Counted from the stretch's first letter, positions 8,822 to 16,196 are shown. The stretch: DNA of 21,520 nt from Lacrimispora sp. 210928-DFI.3.58 (GCF_020554865.1 NZ_JAJCIC010000047.1:1-21520); one strand, 5' to 3'. Numbers and translations: made by a program. Notes: generated from the sequence alone by a model not told the origin.

Positions 8822-9188
8822 GATGATCGAACTGAACCGGGAAAAGAGCGATGAAAAGATCGCTGCGGCAAAGCTGGCGATCCGGAGGATGCTGGAGGAC
8901 GGAGACAGGATATCAGTCCCTCAGCTGATGAAGATGACCGGACTTTCCAGAGGGTTCTTTTATAAGAATCCCATTGTGAGGGCAGAGATCAGCCAGGCAC
9001 TGGAACAGCAGGCCGGAACCATCGACCCACGCCGGAATATCCTTGATCAGGCCATGGGAGGAAGGATCGCGCTGCTGGAGCAGCAGATAAGGGAACTGAA
9101 GCAGGAGAATGAAAAACTGCAGAAGGAGAACCAGAAGCTGCGGAAGGGGATGGGGAAGCAGGACAGGAAGGCTTGGAAAGATCTATAA
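8805..9188 (+). CDS. tnpC: TnpC-like accessory protein (DUF6262 family)
   Basis: ATG 8805 overlaps the end of the third recombinase and sits behind GGGGTG. The product is 127 residues, close to the 125 of Tn554 TnpC. The N-terminal half has a helix-turn-helix-like piece (ISVPQLMKMTGLSRGFFYKN). The C-terminal third is a strong coiled coil (LLEQQIRELKQENEKLQKEN) ending in a basic tail. Proteins of this kind accompany Tn554-type recombinases and in Tn554 influence the orientation and frequency of transposition. It closes the operon; a weak terminator-like hairpin follows at 9205. Confidence 0.75.
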   Translation: MSKYDKMIELNREKSDEKIAAAKLAIRRMLEDGDRISVPQLMKMTGLSRGFFYKNPIVRAEISQALEQQAGTIDPRRNILDQAMGGRIALLEQQIRELKQENEKLQKENQKLRKGMGKQDRKAWKDL

Positions 9189-9204
9189 TTTAAAAGTGTA
9201 CATA

Positions 9205-9237
9205 GGGCCGGCTGGCGAGATCCTGCTGGCTCTTTAA
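9205..9237 (+). terminator. Weak terminator-like hairpin after tnpC-like gene
   Basis: GGGCCGGCTGG and CCTGCTGGCTC form an 11-bp stem with two G-T pairs and one mismatch around a CGAGAT loop, followed by TTTAAA. It is placed correctly, 17 nt past the stop of the TnpC-like gene. The T tract is short, so termination would be partial. Confidence 0.45.
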
Positions 9238-9245
9238 AAGATATA

Positions 9246-9274
9246 TTGACATTTTTCGCTAACAATGCTATTTA
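9246..9274 (+). promoter_or_regulatory. Putative sigma-A promoter for the AT-rich gene
   Basis: TTGACA at 9246-9251 is a perfect -35 box. Seventeen bases later comes TATTTA (9269-9274) as a -10. A perfect TATAAT at 9310-9315 lies closer to the gene but has no convincing -35 at normal spacing. Either would give the unknown gene at 9437 a leader of over 100 nt and transcription independent of the recombinases. Confidence 0.45.
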
Positions 9275-9436
9275 TTTCAAGATTAAATACCATTTTTTAT
9301 AGGAAATGGTATAATTGGTACAGTAGCGAAGGGTTATGTATAAGACAAATATCTTGCAGGCGACGTTCTGGTGAAATTATAAGATATAGGAAGATACATT
9401 GATTATTTTCTGGGAATTGATATGGGGGTAAAAACA

Positions 9437-10822
9437 ATGCGTCCAGAATATGATGGAGTCAAGTTTTATAGTGTGCAAGACTGGAGTATAGGAGAAAATT
9501 TGGAAAAATCAGCCAAAATTCTTGAATCATTTAATGAAAACGAAGATTATGCAGATATCAACAAGGTGATCGAACTCTATAATGTTCAGCAGCTAATTAA
9601 TAGCGGTGCATATCTTCGGGAATGGGATGAAGATATAATTGATCATTATAAGAAATTAAGTGTTCCGCTTACAAAAGTTTTAGGAAAATTTTTTGGAAAA
9701 ATTAATGATGAAAATTTTCAATTAATTACTCGTTCGGTTTCTATCGGATATGTTGAAGATTACTGGAGGCTGTTTGTTAAATTTAAGGTTTATAAAAAAG
9801 TATCTGGAGAAATGTTTGCAGCGTATATAAATGATCCGAAAACTACGCTTTGGATATTATTACAGCAAGAAGAATTGGTAAAATATTATGGCCAGGAACT
9901 GGCAAATGTTTTGCGTATTTCTGAGCAAACACCTCGTTTGGTTATAAGCAAATTTTTGGAAAGACATGATCAAGAAAGTCCTTATCATTTCCCGAAGGAA
10001 TTAAATCCAACAGAATATGAAGGAATTTTACAGAATTACATTAACTCAGATACAGCAAACTTAAATCACCTACAGTTATTAGCACGTACCCAAAGCTCAG
10101 GGGAATGTCCAATAAGTGATAAACTTAGGTTATGTGCTAAAAGGGCATGTGATTCGTATTGGGAGAAACATCCTTTTACAGGTGTACATGTAGGATATGG
10201 AATTGGTGTGGAATTCGCAGATGTATCTGAAATAAAGAGTGTAAAAAGGTTGGAAAATAATGATTTTAAAATTACTTATGATGTGAAGTGGTTCTTGGAG
10301 AATTTGGATTATCCTACGATTTTAAATAATTTTCGGTATATTTTCGAACAATTTGATGATTGCTGGAGGAGTAGTTTGGTTTCAGTAAAATCTCAATTAG
10401 GAATATTTGAGAGAACTCTTTTTGTAAGAGGGGTTAAAGATTACATCAAAGGAAATAACTTTGATGTTGTGGATAATCTGTCAACAATGCAAGTAAGAGG
10501 ATACTATGATATATTGAAGCATAATGGGGTGAGGTTAGAAAACGTTTTGAAATGGTTCTTTGAAGAGTATCTATCACAAGAATTTGGTGCAAATGGTTTT
10601 CGGTTCAATCCTCCATCGGAAGGCACAACACTGGTAGAAAAATGTCGAACTATAGCTTCGGAAATGGATGGTGTGCTTAAGCAGTTTCGCATGTATGTGC
10701 AAGATGGAGAAATAGATCGAGAGTTATTTGAAATGTCTTCTGAGCATACTATATTTTCCAATTTATCTGGTTTTGTAAAAGATAAATATGCATATGATTG
10801 TTTCCTATTAGGAACGCTGTAA
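9437..10822 (+). CDS. Unknown AT-rich gene, probable transposon cargo
   Basis: ATG 9437 has GGGGG at good spacing; ATG 9422 is possible but lacks a site. The product is 461 residues. It is soluble-looking, with no signal peptide, membrane helix, Walker, nuclease or zinc motif that I can see. It is helix-rich and aromatic-rich, with segments such as DYWRLFVKFKVYKK, FRYIFEQFDDCWRSSL and EKCRTIASEMDGVLKQF. Base composition is far more AT-rich than either neighbour, a sign of separate acquisition. The last residues after DKYAY read like arbitrary sequence, so the gene may be truncated at a junction near 10790. Its place between transposition genes and an ICE fits cargo such as a defence gene, but that is inference from position only. 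Confidence 0.6.
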   Translation: MRPEYDGVKFYSVQDWSIGENLEKSAKILESFNENEDYADINKVIELYNVQQLINSGAYLREWDEDIIDHYKKLSVPLTKVLGKFFGKINDENFQLITRSVSIGYVEDYWRLFVKFKVYKKVSGEMFAAYINDPKTTLWILLQQEELVKYYGQELANVLRISEQTPRLVISKFLERHDQESPYHFPKELNPTEYEGILQNYINSDTANLNHLQLLARTQSSGECPISDKLRLCAKRACDSYWEKHPFTGVHVGYGIGVEFADVSEIKSVKRLENNDFKITYDVKWFLENLDYPTILNNFRYIFEQFDDCWRSSLVSVKSQLGIFERTLFVRGVKDYIKGNNFDVVDNLSTMQVRGYYDILKHNGVRLENVLKWFFEEYLSQEFGANGFRFNPPSEGTTLVEKCRTIASEMDGVLKQFRMYVQDGEIDRELFEMSSEHTIFSNLSGFVKDKYAYDCFLLGTL

Positions 10823-10883
10823 ATACAAGGCTTTTCGGAGCCTACGAACCACAAAAAATAATATTTGATCTATCACATTACAC

Positions 10884-10920
10884 AAAAAGCCGTCCGGCGT
10901 TAAAATCGGGCGGCTTTTTT
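10884..10920 (+). terminator. Rho-independent terminator
   Basis: AAAAAGCCGTCCG pairs with CGGGCGGCTTTTTT (one G-T pair) around a short AT loop, ending in six T. It separates the AT-rich gene from the ICE genes beginning at 11009. A smaller hairpin AGGCT/AGCCT lies just before it at 10828-10843. Confidence 0.75.
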
Positions 10921-11008
10921 GCGTGGATAGACCGGAAGGAGGCGGAAAAATAATTACAGAATTTTAACCCGCAAAATTGTGCAACTTTCACGAAAAGGAG
11001 GATAGTGA

Positions 11009-12454
11009 ATGGCAGATGAAAAATTAAACACAGGCCCCGGTGAGGAGAAGCTCCCGGAGGCTCCCGCTCCTGTTACGGTTGACGGGCCTCAGGCTCCGGC
11101 TCCCGAACAGGCCGCCGCTCCCACACCCCAGCAGGAGGGGCCTGCCCAGCCCGAGCCCGGTGATGTGGTGGTGTCCTTTGACAAAATCAATGAGCTGATG
11201 AATGAAAAGCGGCAGACAGCCCGGGCCGAGGTAGAAAAAGAGGAGGCGGCAAAAGAGCCGGAGGAGAAAACGCAGGAGGAACCTCCCGCCGTTGGGGATG
11301 GCGAACCGAAAAAGGCCCGCCGGGGCCGTCCTCCAAAAGAGGAAAAAGCAGAGCCTGCTGGCAAGGAGGCGGCGAAGCCCCGCAAGGGCCGCCCACCCAA
11401 GGCGGATAAGGCGGCCCCCGGCGAGGCCACGCCGACTAAGCGAGACAAATTGTCCCGAAGTGGGAAAAAGGCTGCGGAGGTTAAAGCTGCCCCGGAACCC
11501 GAAAAGGCTCCACCCGAAAATGCGGCCCCGGAACAGGCTCCGCCTAAGCCAGCCGCTCCGCCCCGTCCTGTGGAGGAAGGAAAGCTGGTCTATCTGAAGC
11601 TTTCCGAAATGCATCCGTTCCACACATTCCGCCCCCACCCGTTTAAGGTGAGGGACGACGCCAAAATGCAGGAAACGGTAGCGTCCATCAAGGCAAACGG
11701 CGTAATGGTTCCTGGTCTTGCCCGCCCGGAAAAGGATGGCAACGGTTATGAGATCGTGGCGGGCCATCGCCGCCATCATGGTTGTGAGCTGGCCGGTCTG
11801 GAGGAAATGCCCTTTATCGTCCGGGAAATGACTGACCACGAGGCGGTACAGGCCATGAAGGACAGCAACAAGCAGAGGGATCAGACGCTCCCCAGCGAAC
11901 TGGCCGCCCTGTTGGAGCTGGAAGTGGAGGACATCAAGCACCAGGGCGGGCGGCTGAAAAATGTGGCCGAGGGCGATATTGGAAAACGCTCCGTTGAGAT
12001 CGTGGGTGAGGCGCACGACATGAACTATAAAAAGGTCATGCGTTATCTGCGGCTGAACTCCCTTGTGCCGGAACTGCTGGACAAGGTGGACGATAAAAAA
12101 ATGGGCTTTATGCCCGCTGTGGAGATTTCCTATATCCGCCCCAAAAACCAGCGGCTGATTGCTGTTTCCATTGATGGAGAACAGGCATCCCCCTCTCTGG
12201 CCCAGGCGAAAAAGCTCCGGGAACTGGACAAGGACGGGAAACTCAATGGTGATGTCATTGATGGCATCTTATCAGAAAAGAAAAAGGAGGATCGAGGCGT
12301 GATTATTTCTACCGCTGAACTGGAAAAGTATTTTGGCAAGGAGGCCACTCCCGCCAAAATGAAGGAGCAGATCATGACTTTGCTGGACGAGTGGAAAGAG
12401 AAACAGCCGCCCGAGCTGGCGAAGGCTCCAAAAAAGATGGAGCAGGACAAGTAA
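11009..12454 (+). CDS. parB: ParB-like protein with long AT-hook-bearing N-terminus
   Basis: AAAGGAGG precedes ATG 11009. The product is 481 residues. Residues 1-190 are low complexity (Pro, Ala, Glu, Lys) and hold two near-identical AT-hook-like motifs, RRGRPPK (104-110) and RKGRPPK (125-131). Residues 192-305 form the ParB N-terminal CTPase/DNA-binding region: KLVYLKLSEMHPFHTFRPHP, a GHRR nucleotide motif at 252-255 (the GERR box of ParB), and the DSNKQRDQTLPSE segment near 285-297. A predicted helical DNA-binding part follows. ParB-like proteins head this gene cluster in Tn1549-type ICEs. It probably binds repeated sites; four matching palindromes lie in this ICE segment, one inside this gene. 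No ParA is in the window. Confidence 0.85.
   Translation: MADEKLNTGPGEEKLPEAPAPVTVDGPQAPAPEQAAAPTPQQEGPAQPEPGDVVVSFDKINELMNEKRQTARAEVEKEEAAKEPEEKTQEEPPAVGDGEPKKARRGRPPKEEKAEPAGKEAAKPRKGRPPKADKAAPGEATPTKRDKLSRSGKKAAEVKAAPEPEKAPPENAAPEQAPPKPAAPPRPVEEGKLVYLKLSEMHPFHTFRPHPFKVRDDAKMQETVASIKANGVMVPGLARPEKDGNGYEIVAGHRRHHGCELAGLEEMPFIVREMTDHEAVQAMKDSNKQRDQTLPSELAALLELEVEDIKHQGGRLKNVAEGDIGKRSVEIVGEAHDMNYKKVMRYLRLNSLVPELLDKVDDKKMGFMPAVEISYIRPKNQRLIAVSIDGEQASPSLAQAKKLRELDKDGKLNGDVIDGILSEKKKEDRGVIISTAELEKYFGKEATPAKMKEQIMTLLDEWKEKQPPELAKAPKKMEQDK
11441..11457. promoter_or_regulatory. Palindrome copy 1 (candidate ParB site, inside parB)
   Basis: CGAGACA-AAT-TGTCCCG: two 7-base arms (one mismatch) around a 3-base spacer, continued on the right by AAG. 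It lies within the parB coding region, between the AT-hook region and the ParB domain. Confidence 0.55.
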
Positions 12455-12460
12455 CCACTT

Positions 12461-12477
12461 CGAGACATTTTGTCCCG
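12461..12477. promoter_or_regulatory. Palindrome copy 2 (candidate ParB site)
   Basis: CGAGACA-TTT-TGTCCCG, preceded by CTT and followed by AGG. It begins 6 nt after the parB stop codon, upstream of the structured region at 12543. Confidence 0.6.
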
Positions 12478-12542
12478 AGGGCCCTGCCCTCCGCATCATG
12501 GCTCTGGTGGTATATATCCCCCGTCGCCGCCTGTTTTTTCGT

Positions 12543-12621
12543 ACAGCCGGGAGCGGGCTGTCAAGGGTGCATCGCACCGCCGTTTTACGGCGGCCTGCCC
12601 TTGACGGTCTGCCCCGGCTGT
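12543..12621. other. Nested inverted repeats forming a 79-base multi-arm structure
   Basis: The outer arms ACAGCCGG (12543-12550) and CCGGCTGT (12614-12621) are perfect. A middle stem has GTCAAGGG (12560-12567) pairing with CCCTTGAC (12598-12605) and extends outward with G-T pairs. Inside sit two small hairpins, TGC-ATC-GCA (12568-12576) and CCGCCGT-TTT-ACGGCGG (12577-12593). The 285-bp stretch 12455-12739 has no gene that I believe. Such a structure between parB and the next ICE gene could be an ICE transfer origin, a structured leader RNA or an attenuator. I cannot tell which. Confidence 0.6.
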
Positions 12622-12666
12622 GCTATTTCCCCGGCAAGCGGCGGGGGTATATCCTCCAGAGCCGCC

Positions 12667-12690
12667 CCCTTTCCCATGATTGGGAAAGGG
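12667..12690. other. Perfect 10-bp hairpin upstream of DUF7768-like gene
   Basis: CCCTTTCCCA and TGGGAAAGGG are perfect arms around TGAT. No T tract follows directly on the + strand, so it is a poor terminator there. It forms part of the structured intergenic stretch after parB. Confidence 0.55.
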
Positions 12691-12739
12691 CGGGGGGATT
12701 GGGTTGAACTTTCTTATTAAAATATCGGAGGTATTGACT

Positions 12740-13081
12740 ATGAAGCGTCCCCTTGCATACATTACCGCCGCATGGCTTTGCGGCGACAGTGAAAACGCAG
12801 AACAGGCCGCCCGCTACTGCCGGGCGGTTTATGAGGCAGGCTTTTCCCCGATCTGCCCGCCCCTTTATCTGCCCCTGTTTCTCAATGACGCAGTACCCGA
12901 GGAGCATAAAAGCGGCATCGACATGGGCCGTGACCTGCTCCGCCGCTCCCATGTGCTGGTGGTCTGCGGCCACACCATGACCGAGGCCATGAAAAATGAT
13001 ATTGCCGTGGCCCAGAGGCTGGGAATTACCGCCACCACCCTTGAGGGCATCCTGACCGTCAAGGGACAGGGCAAACGCTGA
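12740..13081 (+). CDS. Deoxyribosyltransferase-like ICE protein (DUF7768/DUF4406 type)
   Basis: CGGAGG precedes ATG 12740; the longer frame from 12680 lies in the hairpin region. The product is 113 residues. It begins RPLAYITAAWLCGD, has a helix AARYCRAVYEAGFSPICPP, then GIDMGRDLLRRSHVLVVCGH and TEAMKNDIAVAQRLGI. This is the Rossmann-like order of nucleoside 2-deoxyribosyltransferase-related proteins (strand, helix, 'P.Y', 'D...L...D.L.V.G', 'S.GM..EI..A'). Proteins of this type are standard in Firmicute ICEs, with unknown substrate. The stop overlaps the ArdA start (TGATG), so they are translationally coupled. Confidence 0.7.
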   Translation: MKRPLAYITAAWLCGDSENAEQAARYCRAVYEAGFSPICPPLYLPLFLNDAVPEEHKSGIDMGRDLLRRSHVLVVCGHTMTEAMKNDIAVAQRLGITATTLEGILTVKGQGKR

Positions 13082-13794
13082 TGGAGTCTGTTTTTGAGGC
13101 TTTCATTTCAAATCCTGCCCTTTACAGTGCGGGGCATCTGGTGGGGGAAACGCTGCATTTCCCCACCAACACAGAGGAGGTGCAGTCCCTCTTAAAGCGG
13201 ATCGGCGTGGACGGGGTACGCTGCCAGGAATACTTTATTATCTCCTTTGACAGCGATATTCTCGGCCTTTATGACTATCTGGGCGAGTATGAAAACATTG
13301 ACGAGCTCAACCACTTGGCCCATCTGCTGAAGGAGCTCTCCCCATCAGAACGGGAAACGCTGGAGGCGGTTATGGACAGCGGCCAGCATTGTGGCTCTGT
13401 GCAGGACTTGATCAACCTTACGCAAAATCTGGACTGCTACGACCTGCATCCCGGCGTGGACAATGAGGAAATGCTGGGCCGCCTTTATGTGGAGGATATG
13501 GAAAGTCTCGAAGTGCCGGACAATATAAAACCCTACTTTGACTTTGAAGCATACGGGCGGGACATTTCCATCAACGAAAACGGACATTTTGCACCGGGCG
13601 GCTATGTGACGAAAGTAAGTGACGATTTCCGGGAGGTCTACCACGGCCCCCAGGACATCCCCGCTGAACACAGGGTTTTTGCTTACCCCCAGCTTTCGAT
13701 CCGGGAGCAGATGGCCGCTTATCAAGAAATTATTGACGGTTCCTCAAAGGAGGGGTTCCGGCGGCTGGCTGAAAAACACCATGAGGAACGGTAA
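13081..13794 (+). CDS. ardA: Antirestriction protein ArdA
   Basis: The product is 237 residues. It begins EAFISNPALYSAGHLVGETL and continues TEEVQSLLKRIGVDG and CQEYFIISFD, the N-terminal domain of ArdA. The middle has NIDELNHLAHLLKELSPSE and the LYVEDMESLEVPDNIKPYFD region typical of the C-terminal ArdA fold with its DNA-mimicking acidic surface. The protein is strongly acidic overall. ArdA mimics B-form DNA to block type I restriction enzymes when a conjugated element enters a new host. It is coupled to the upstream gene and followed by a copy of the dispersed palindrome at 13803. Confidence 0.85.
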   Translation: MESVFEAFISNPALYSAGHLVGETLHFPTNTEEVQSLLKRIGVDGVRCQEYFIISFDSDILGLYDYLGEYENIDELNHLAHLLKELSPSERETLEAVMDSGQHCGSVQDLINLTQNLDCYDLHPGVDNEEMLGRLYVEDMESLEVPDNIKPYFDFEAYGRDISINENGHFAPGGYVTKVSDDFREVYHGPQDIPAEHRVFAYPQLSIREQMAAYQEIIDGSSKEGFRRLAEKHHEER

Positions 13795-13802
13795 CGGGAC
13801 TT

Positions 13803-13819
13803 CGAGACAATTTGTCCCA
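13803..13819. promoter_or_regulatory. Palindrome copy 3 (candidate ParB site)
   Basis: CGAGACA-ATT-TGTCCCA, preceded by CTT. It lies between the ardA stop and the ribosome binding site of the PcfB gene. Confidence 0.55.
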
Positions 13820-13840
13820 AGGCGAAAGGAGGCGGTGTAA

Positions 13841-14317
13841 CTGATTGATGAAGAAATTTCCCGGAGCTCCATAGCGATTTCTGTCCGGGCCAGCAAGCTG
13901 ACAGCCCGGGGGCTGGCCTATGTGCTCCGGGCGGCGGGCCGCCAGATCGCCAAACGGCATAAGACAGCCCAAAGGCCCCACGGCAGGCAGAGCGTGAAAA
14001 AGCTCATGGCCCACGGCGAAAATGTGAACAGCATCGAGGTGGAGGCCCCGAAGCTCTTTGACCGTATGGCCCGCCGTTTTAATGTGGACTATGCCTTTTA
14101 CAAAACCGGGCCGGACAAATACCTGCTGTTTTTCAAGGCAGGACAGGCGGATGCAATTACCGCCTGTTTTGAGCGGTACTCCCGCAGGCTTATGGAACAG
14201 TCAAAATCCAGCCGCATCCCCATCCGGGAACAACTCAAAAAAGCGGCGGAACAGCTTGTAAAGGAACCGCCCAAAACACAGGAACGGACAAAGGAGGTGG
14301 TTCGTGAAGAACGATAG
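13841..14317 (+). CDS. pcfB: PcfB-family protein (DUF3801), apparent CTG start
   Basis: The conserved N-terminus IDEEISRSSIAISVRASKLT is encoded well upstream of the first usual start codon. The frame has a TAA just before CTG 13841, and AAAGGAGG lies 8 nt ahead of that CTG. I therefore place the start at CTG. GTG 13922 would remove the conserved region. The product is 158 residues; the middle (LFDRMARRFNVDYAFYKTG, YLLFFKAGQADAITACF) is the DUF3801 core. PcfB of pCF10 is a relaxosome accessory factor that links the relaxase to the VirD4-type coupling protein. The gene overlaps the coupling protein gene by 14 nt. Confidence 0.8.
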   Translation: MIDEEISRSSIAISVRASKLTARGLAYVLRAAGRQIAKRHKTAQRPHGRQSVKKLMAHGENVNSIEVEAPKLFDRMARRFNVDYAFYKTGPDKYLLFFKAGQADAITACFERYSRRLMEQSKSSRIPIREQLKKAAEQLVKEPPKTQERTKEVVREER

Positions 14318-16157
14318 CATCAAAAAATACCTTATTCCCAACATCCCGTATCTGTTTGTCCTGTGGGCCTTTCTCAAGCTGGGGACGGCCTACCGTCTGG
14401 CGGCGGGTGCGGATTTTGCTCATAAGCTCATGGGGCTGGGCCAGACCATTGGCCCGGCCTTTGCCGACTTTGCCCCGGGGCTTGCTCCTTTTGACTGGCT
14501 TGTTGGCATTGTGGGGGCTGTGGCGTTCCGGGTAATGGTCTATGTAAAAAGCAAAAACGCCAAAAAATTCCGGCGGGATGAGGAGTATGGATCAGCCCGT
14601 TGGGGCTGTCCGAAAGATATAGCCCCTTTCGTAGATCCAAAGTTTGAAAACAACATCATTCTGACCGGGACGGAGTTCCTTACCATGAATACCCGTCCGA
14701 AAAATCCGGCCAACGCCCGCAACCTCAATGCCTGTGTGATCGGTTCGTCCGGCTCCGGCAAAACCCGGTTCTGGCTTACTCCGCAGATTTTGCAGGCCAG
14801 CGCAGACAAAAACGGCGGATGCAGCTATGTGTGTGTCGATCCCAAAGGAGGCGTTCTCGGGCAGGTGGGCCACTTCCTGCAAAAGCGTGGGTATCGGATC
14901 AAGGTGTTCAATTCCAGTGATTTCACAAAATCCATGCACTATAACCCGCTGGCGTACATCCGCAACGAGGCCGACATCCTTAAATTTGTGGACGCTCTCA
15001 TTTCCAACACCAAAGGCGAAGGCAAGGAAGGCGATCCATTCTGGACAAAATCGGAAACCCTGCTTTACTGTGCCCTCATCGCCTATATCATTTTTGAGGG
15101 CCCCGCCGAGGATCGGAACATGAACACATTAGTTGACATGATTTCCGGGATGGAGGTCAAGGAAGATGACGAGGATTTTATGAACGCCGTGGACTATATG
15201 TTTGCGGGCCTGGAAAAACGAAAGCCGGATTGCTTTGCGGTCAAGCAGTATAAAAAGTACAAACTGGCCAGCGGCAAAACAGCGAAGTCGATCCTTATTT
15301 CCTGCGGCGCAAGGCTGGCTCCCTTTGACATCCCCCAGCTTAGGGAGGTCATGGCCTATGACGAGCTGGAGCTTGACCGCATCGGGGATCGAAAAACGGC
15401 GGTGTTCTTTATCATCTCGGACACTACACAAACCTATAATTTCCTTGTGGCTCTGGCCTTTTCGCAGATGTTCAATCTGCTGTGCGAGAGGGCCGACAAT
15501 GTTCACGGAGGCCGCCTGCCCCACCATGTACGGGTGCTGTGGGACGAGGCCGCCAACACAGGGCAGGTTCCCCAGCTTGAAAAGATCGTGGCTGTCATCC
15601 GTTCCCGTGAGATCAGCTTGACGCTGTTCTATCAGCAGTTGGCCCAGTGTAAGGCGATTTACGATAAACACGCCGAAACCATTTTGGGAAATATGGACAG
15701 CGTGATATTCCTCGGAGGCCGGGAGGCCAGCACCATCAAGGAAATATCTGAGAACTGGCTGGGTAAGGCTACAATCTCTATGCAGACGGACAGCCGCTCC
15801 CGTGGCCAGTCGGAAAGCTACAGTCAAAATAACCAGCGGCTGGGCCGGGAGCTGATGACACCCAGCGAGCTGGCAACCATGCCCGGGGATAAGTGCATTT
15901 TACAGCTTCGGGGCCTGCCCCCGTTCTATTCCTCGAAATACAATTTGAAAAAGCACCCGAACTACCGATATACGGCTGAAGCCGACAAAAAGAAAAACGC
16001 CTTTGACCTTGACCGGCTTATCAACCGCCGCAGGCGGCCCGGGCCGGACGAGCTGTGTGAGGTGTATGCCGTGGCTGTGCCGGACGATGGGCTCACAAGT
16101 GAGGACGAGGACATCCTCAATTATGATGACATCGACGATCCGGACGCCTTTGCATAA
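14304..16157 (+). CDS. virD4: VirD4/TraG-type conjugation coupling protein
   Basis: The start is GTG 14304 behind AAGGAGGTGG. The product is 617 residues. Two N-terminal membrane segments are visible (about 11-34 and 64-82). Then come the T4CP nucleotide-binding motifs: Walker A GSSGSGKT at 147-154, YVCVDPKGG shortly after, and a Walker B-like VLWDEAANTG near 408-417, followed by IRSREISLTLFYQQLAQ, the conserved post-Walker B region. The C-terminus is acidic (SEDEDILNYDDIDDPD). It is a hexameric ATPase at the inner membrane that brings the relaxase-DNA complex to the type IV secretion channel. It is coupled to PcfB, its usual partner. Confidence 0.92.
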   Translation: MKNDSIKKYLIPNIPYLFVLWAFLKLGTAYRLAAGADFAHKLMGLGQTIGPAFADFAPGLAPFDWLVGIVGAVAFRVMVYVKSKNAKKFRRDEEYGSARWGCPKDIAPFVDPKFENNIILTGTEFLTMNTRPKNPANARNLNACVIGSSGSGKTRFWLTPQILQASADKNGGCSYVCVDPKGGVLGQVGHFLQKRGYRIKVFNSSDFTKSMHYNPLAYIRNEADILKFVDALISNTKGEGKEGDPFWTKSETLLYCALIAYIIFEGPAEDRNMNTLVDMISGMEVKEDDEDFMNAVDYMFAGLEKRKPDCFAVKQYKKYKLASGKTAKSILISCGARLAPFDIPQLREVMAYDELELDRIGDRKTAVFFIISDTTQTYNFLVALAFSQMFNLLCERADNVHGGRLPHHVRVLWDEAANTGQVPQLEKIVAVIRSREISLTLFYQQLAQCKAIYDKHAETILGNMDSVIFLGGREASTIKEISENWLGKATISMQTDSRSRGQSESYSQNNQRLGRELMTPSELATMPGDKCILQLRGLPPFYSSKYNLKKHPNYRYTAEADKKKNAFDLDRLINRRRRPGPDELCEVYAVAVPDDGLTSEDEDILNYDDIDDPDAFA

Positions 16158-16166
16158 ATAGGGCTT

Positions 16167-16183
16167 TGGGACAAAGTGTCCCG
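16167..16183. promoter_or_regulatory. Palindrome copy 4 (candidate ParB site)
   Basis: TGGGACA-AAG-TGTCCCG, continued by AAG on the right and preceded by CTT. It starts 9 nt after the virD4 stop. Here both core arms (GGGACA/TGTCCC) match perfectly. Confidence 0.6.
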
Positions 16184-16196
16184 AAGTATGTAACCT

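Larger units (their letters stand above)
4423..9188 (+). mobile_element. Tn554-like recombination module (three tyrosine recombinases plus TnpC-type protein)
   Basis: Four genes in one direction, touching or overlapping, encode tyrosine recombinases of 372, 592 and (if read through) 499 residues followed by a 127-residue DUF6262/TnpC-like protein. Tn554 carries tnpA, tnpB and tnpC of about 361, 630 and 125 residues, so sizes 1, 2 and 4 match that arrangement. The extra recombinase resembles the trio seen in recombinase-in-trio (RIT) elements. I cannot define the ends: Tn554-type elements lack inverted repeats and target duplications. The unit probably includes flanking cargo such as 9437-10822, and possibly the six genes at 904-4304. 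Confidence 0.75.

Noticed and set aside
11024..12016. Long minus-strand open frame opposite parB
   Set aside because: It is a shadow caused by the GC-rich, low-complexity parB sequence; there is no ribosome site and no recognisable protein.
15129..15827. Long minus-strand open frame opposite virD4
   Set aside because: It lies wholly inside the well-supported coupling-protein gene and has no family features.
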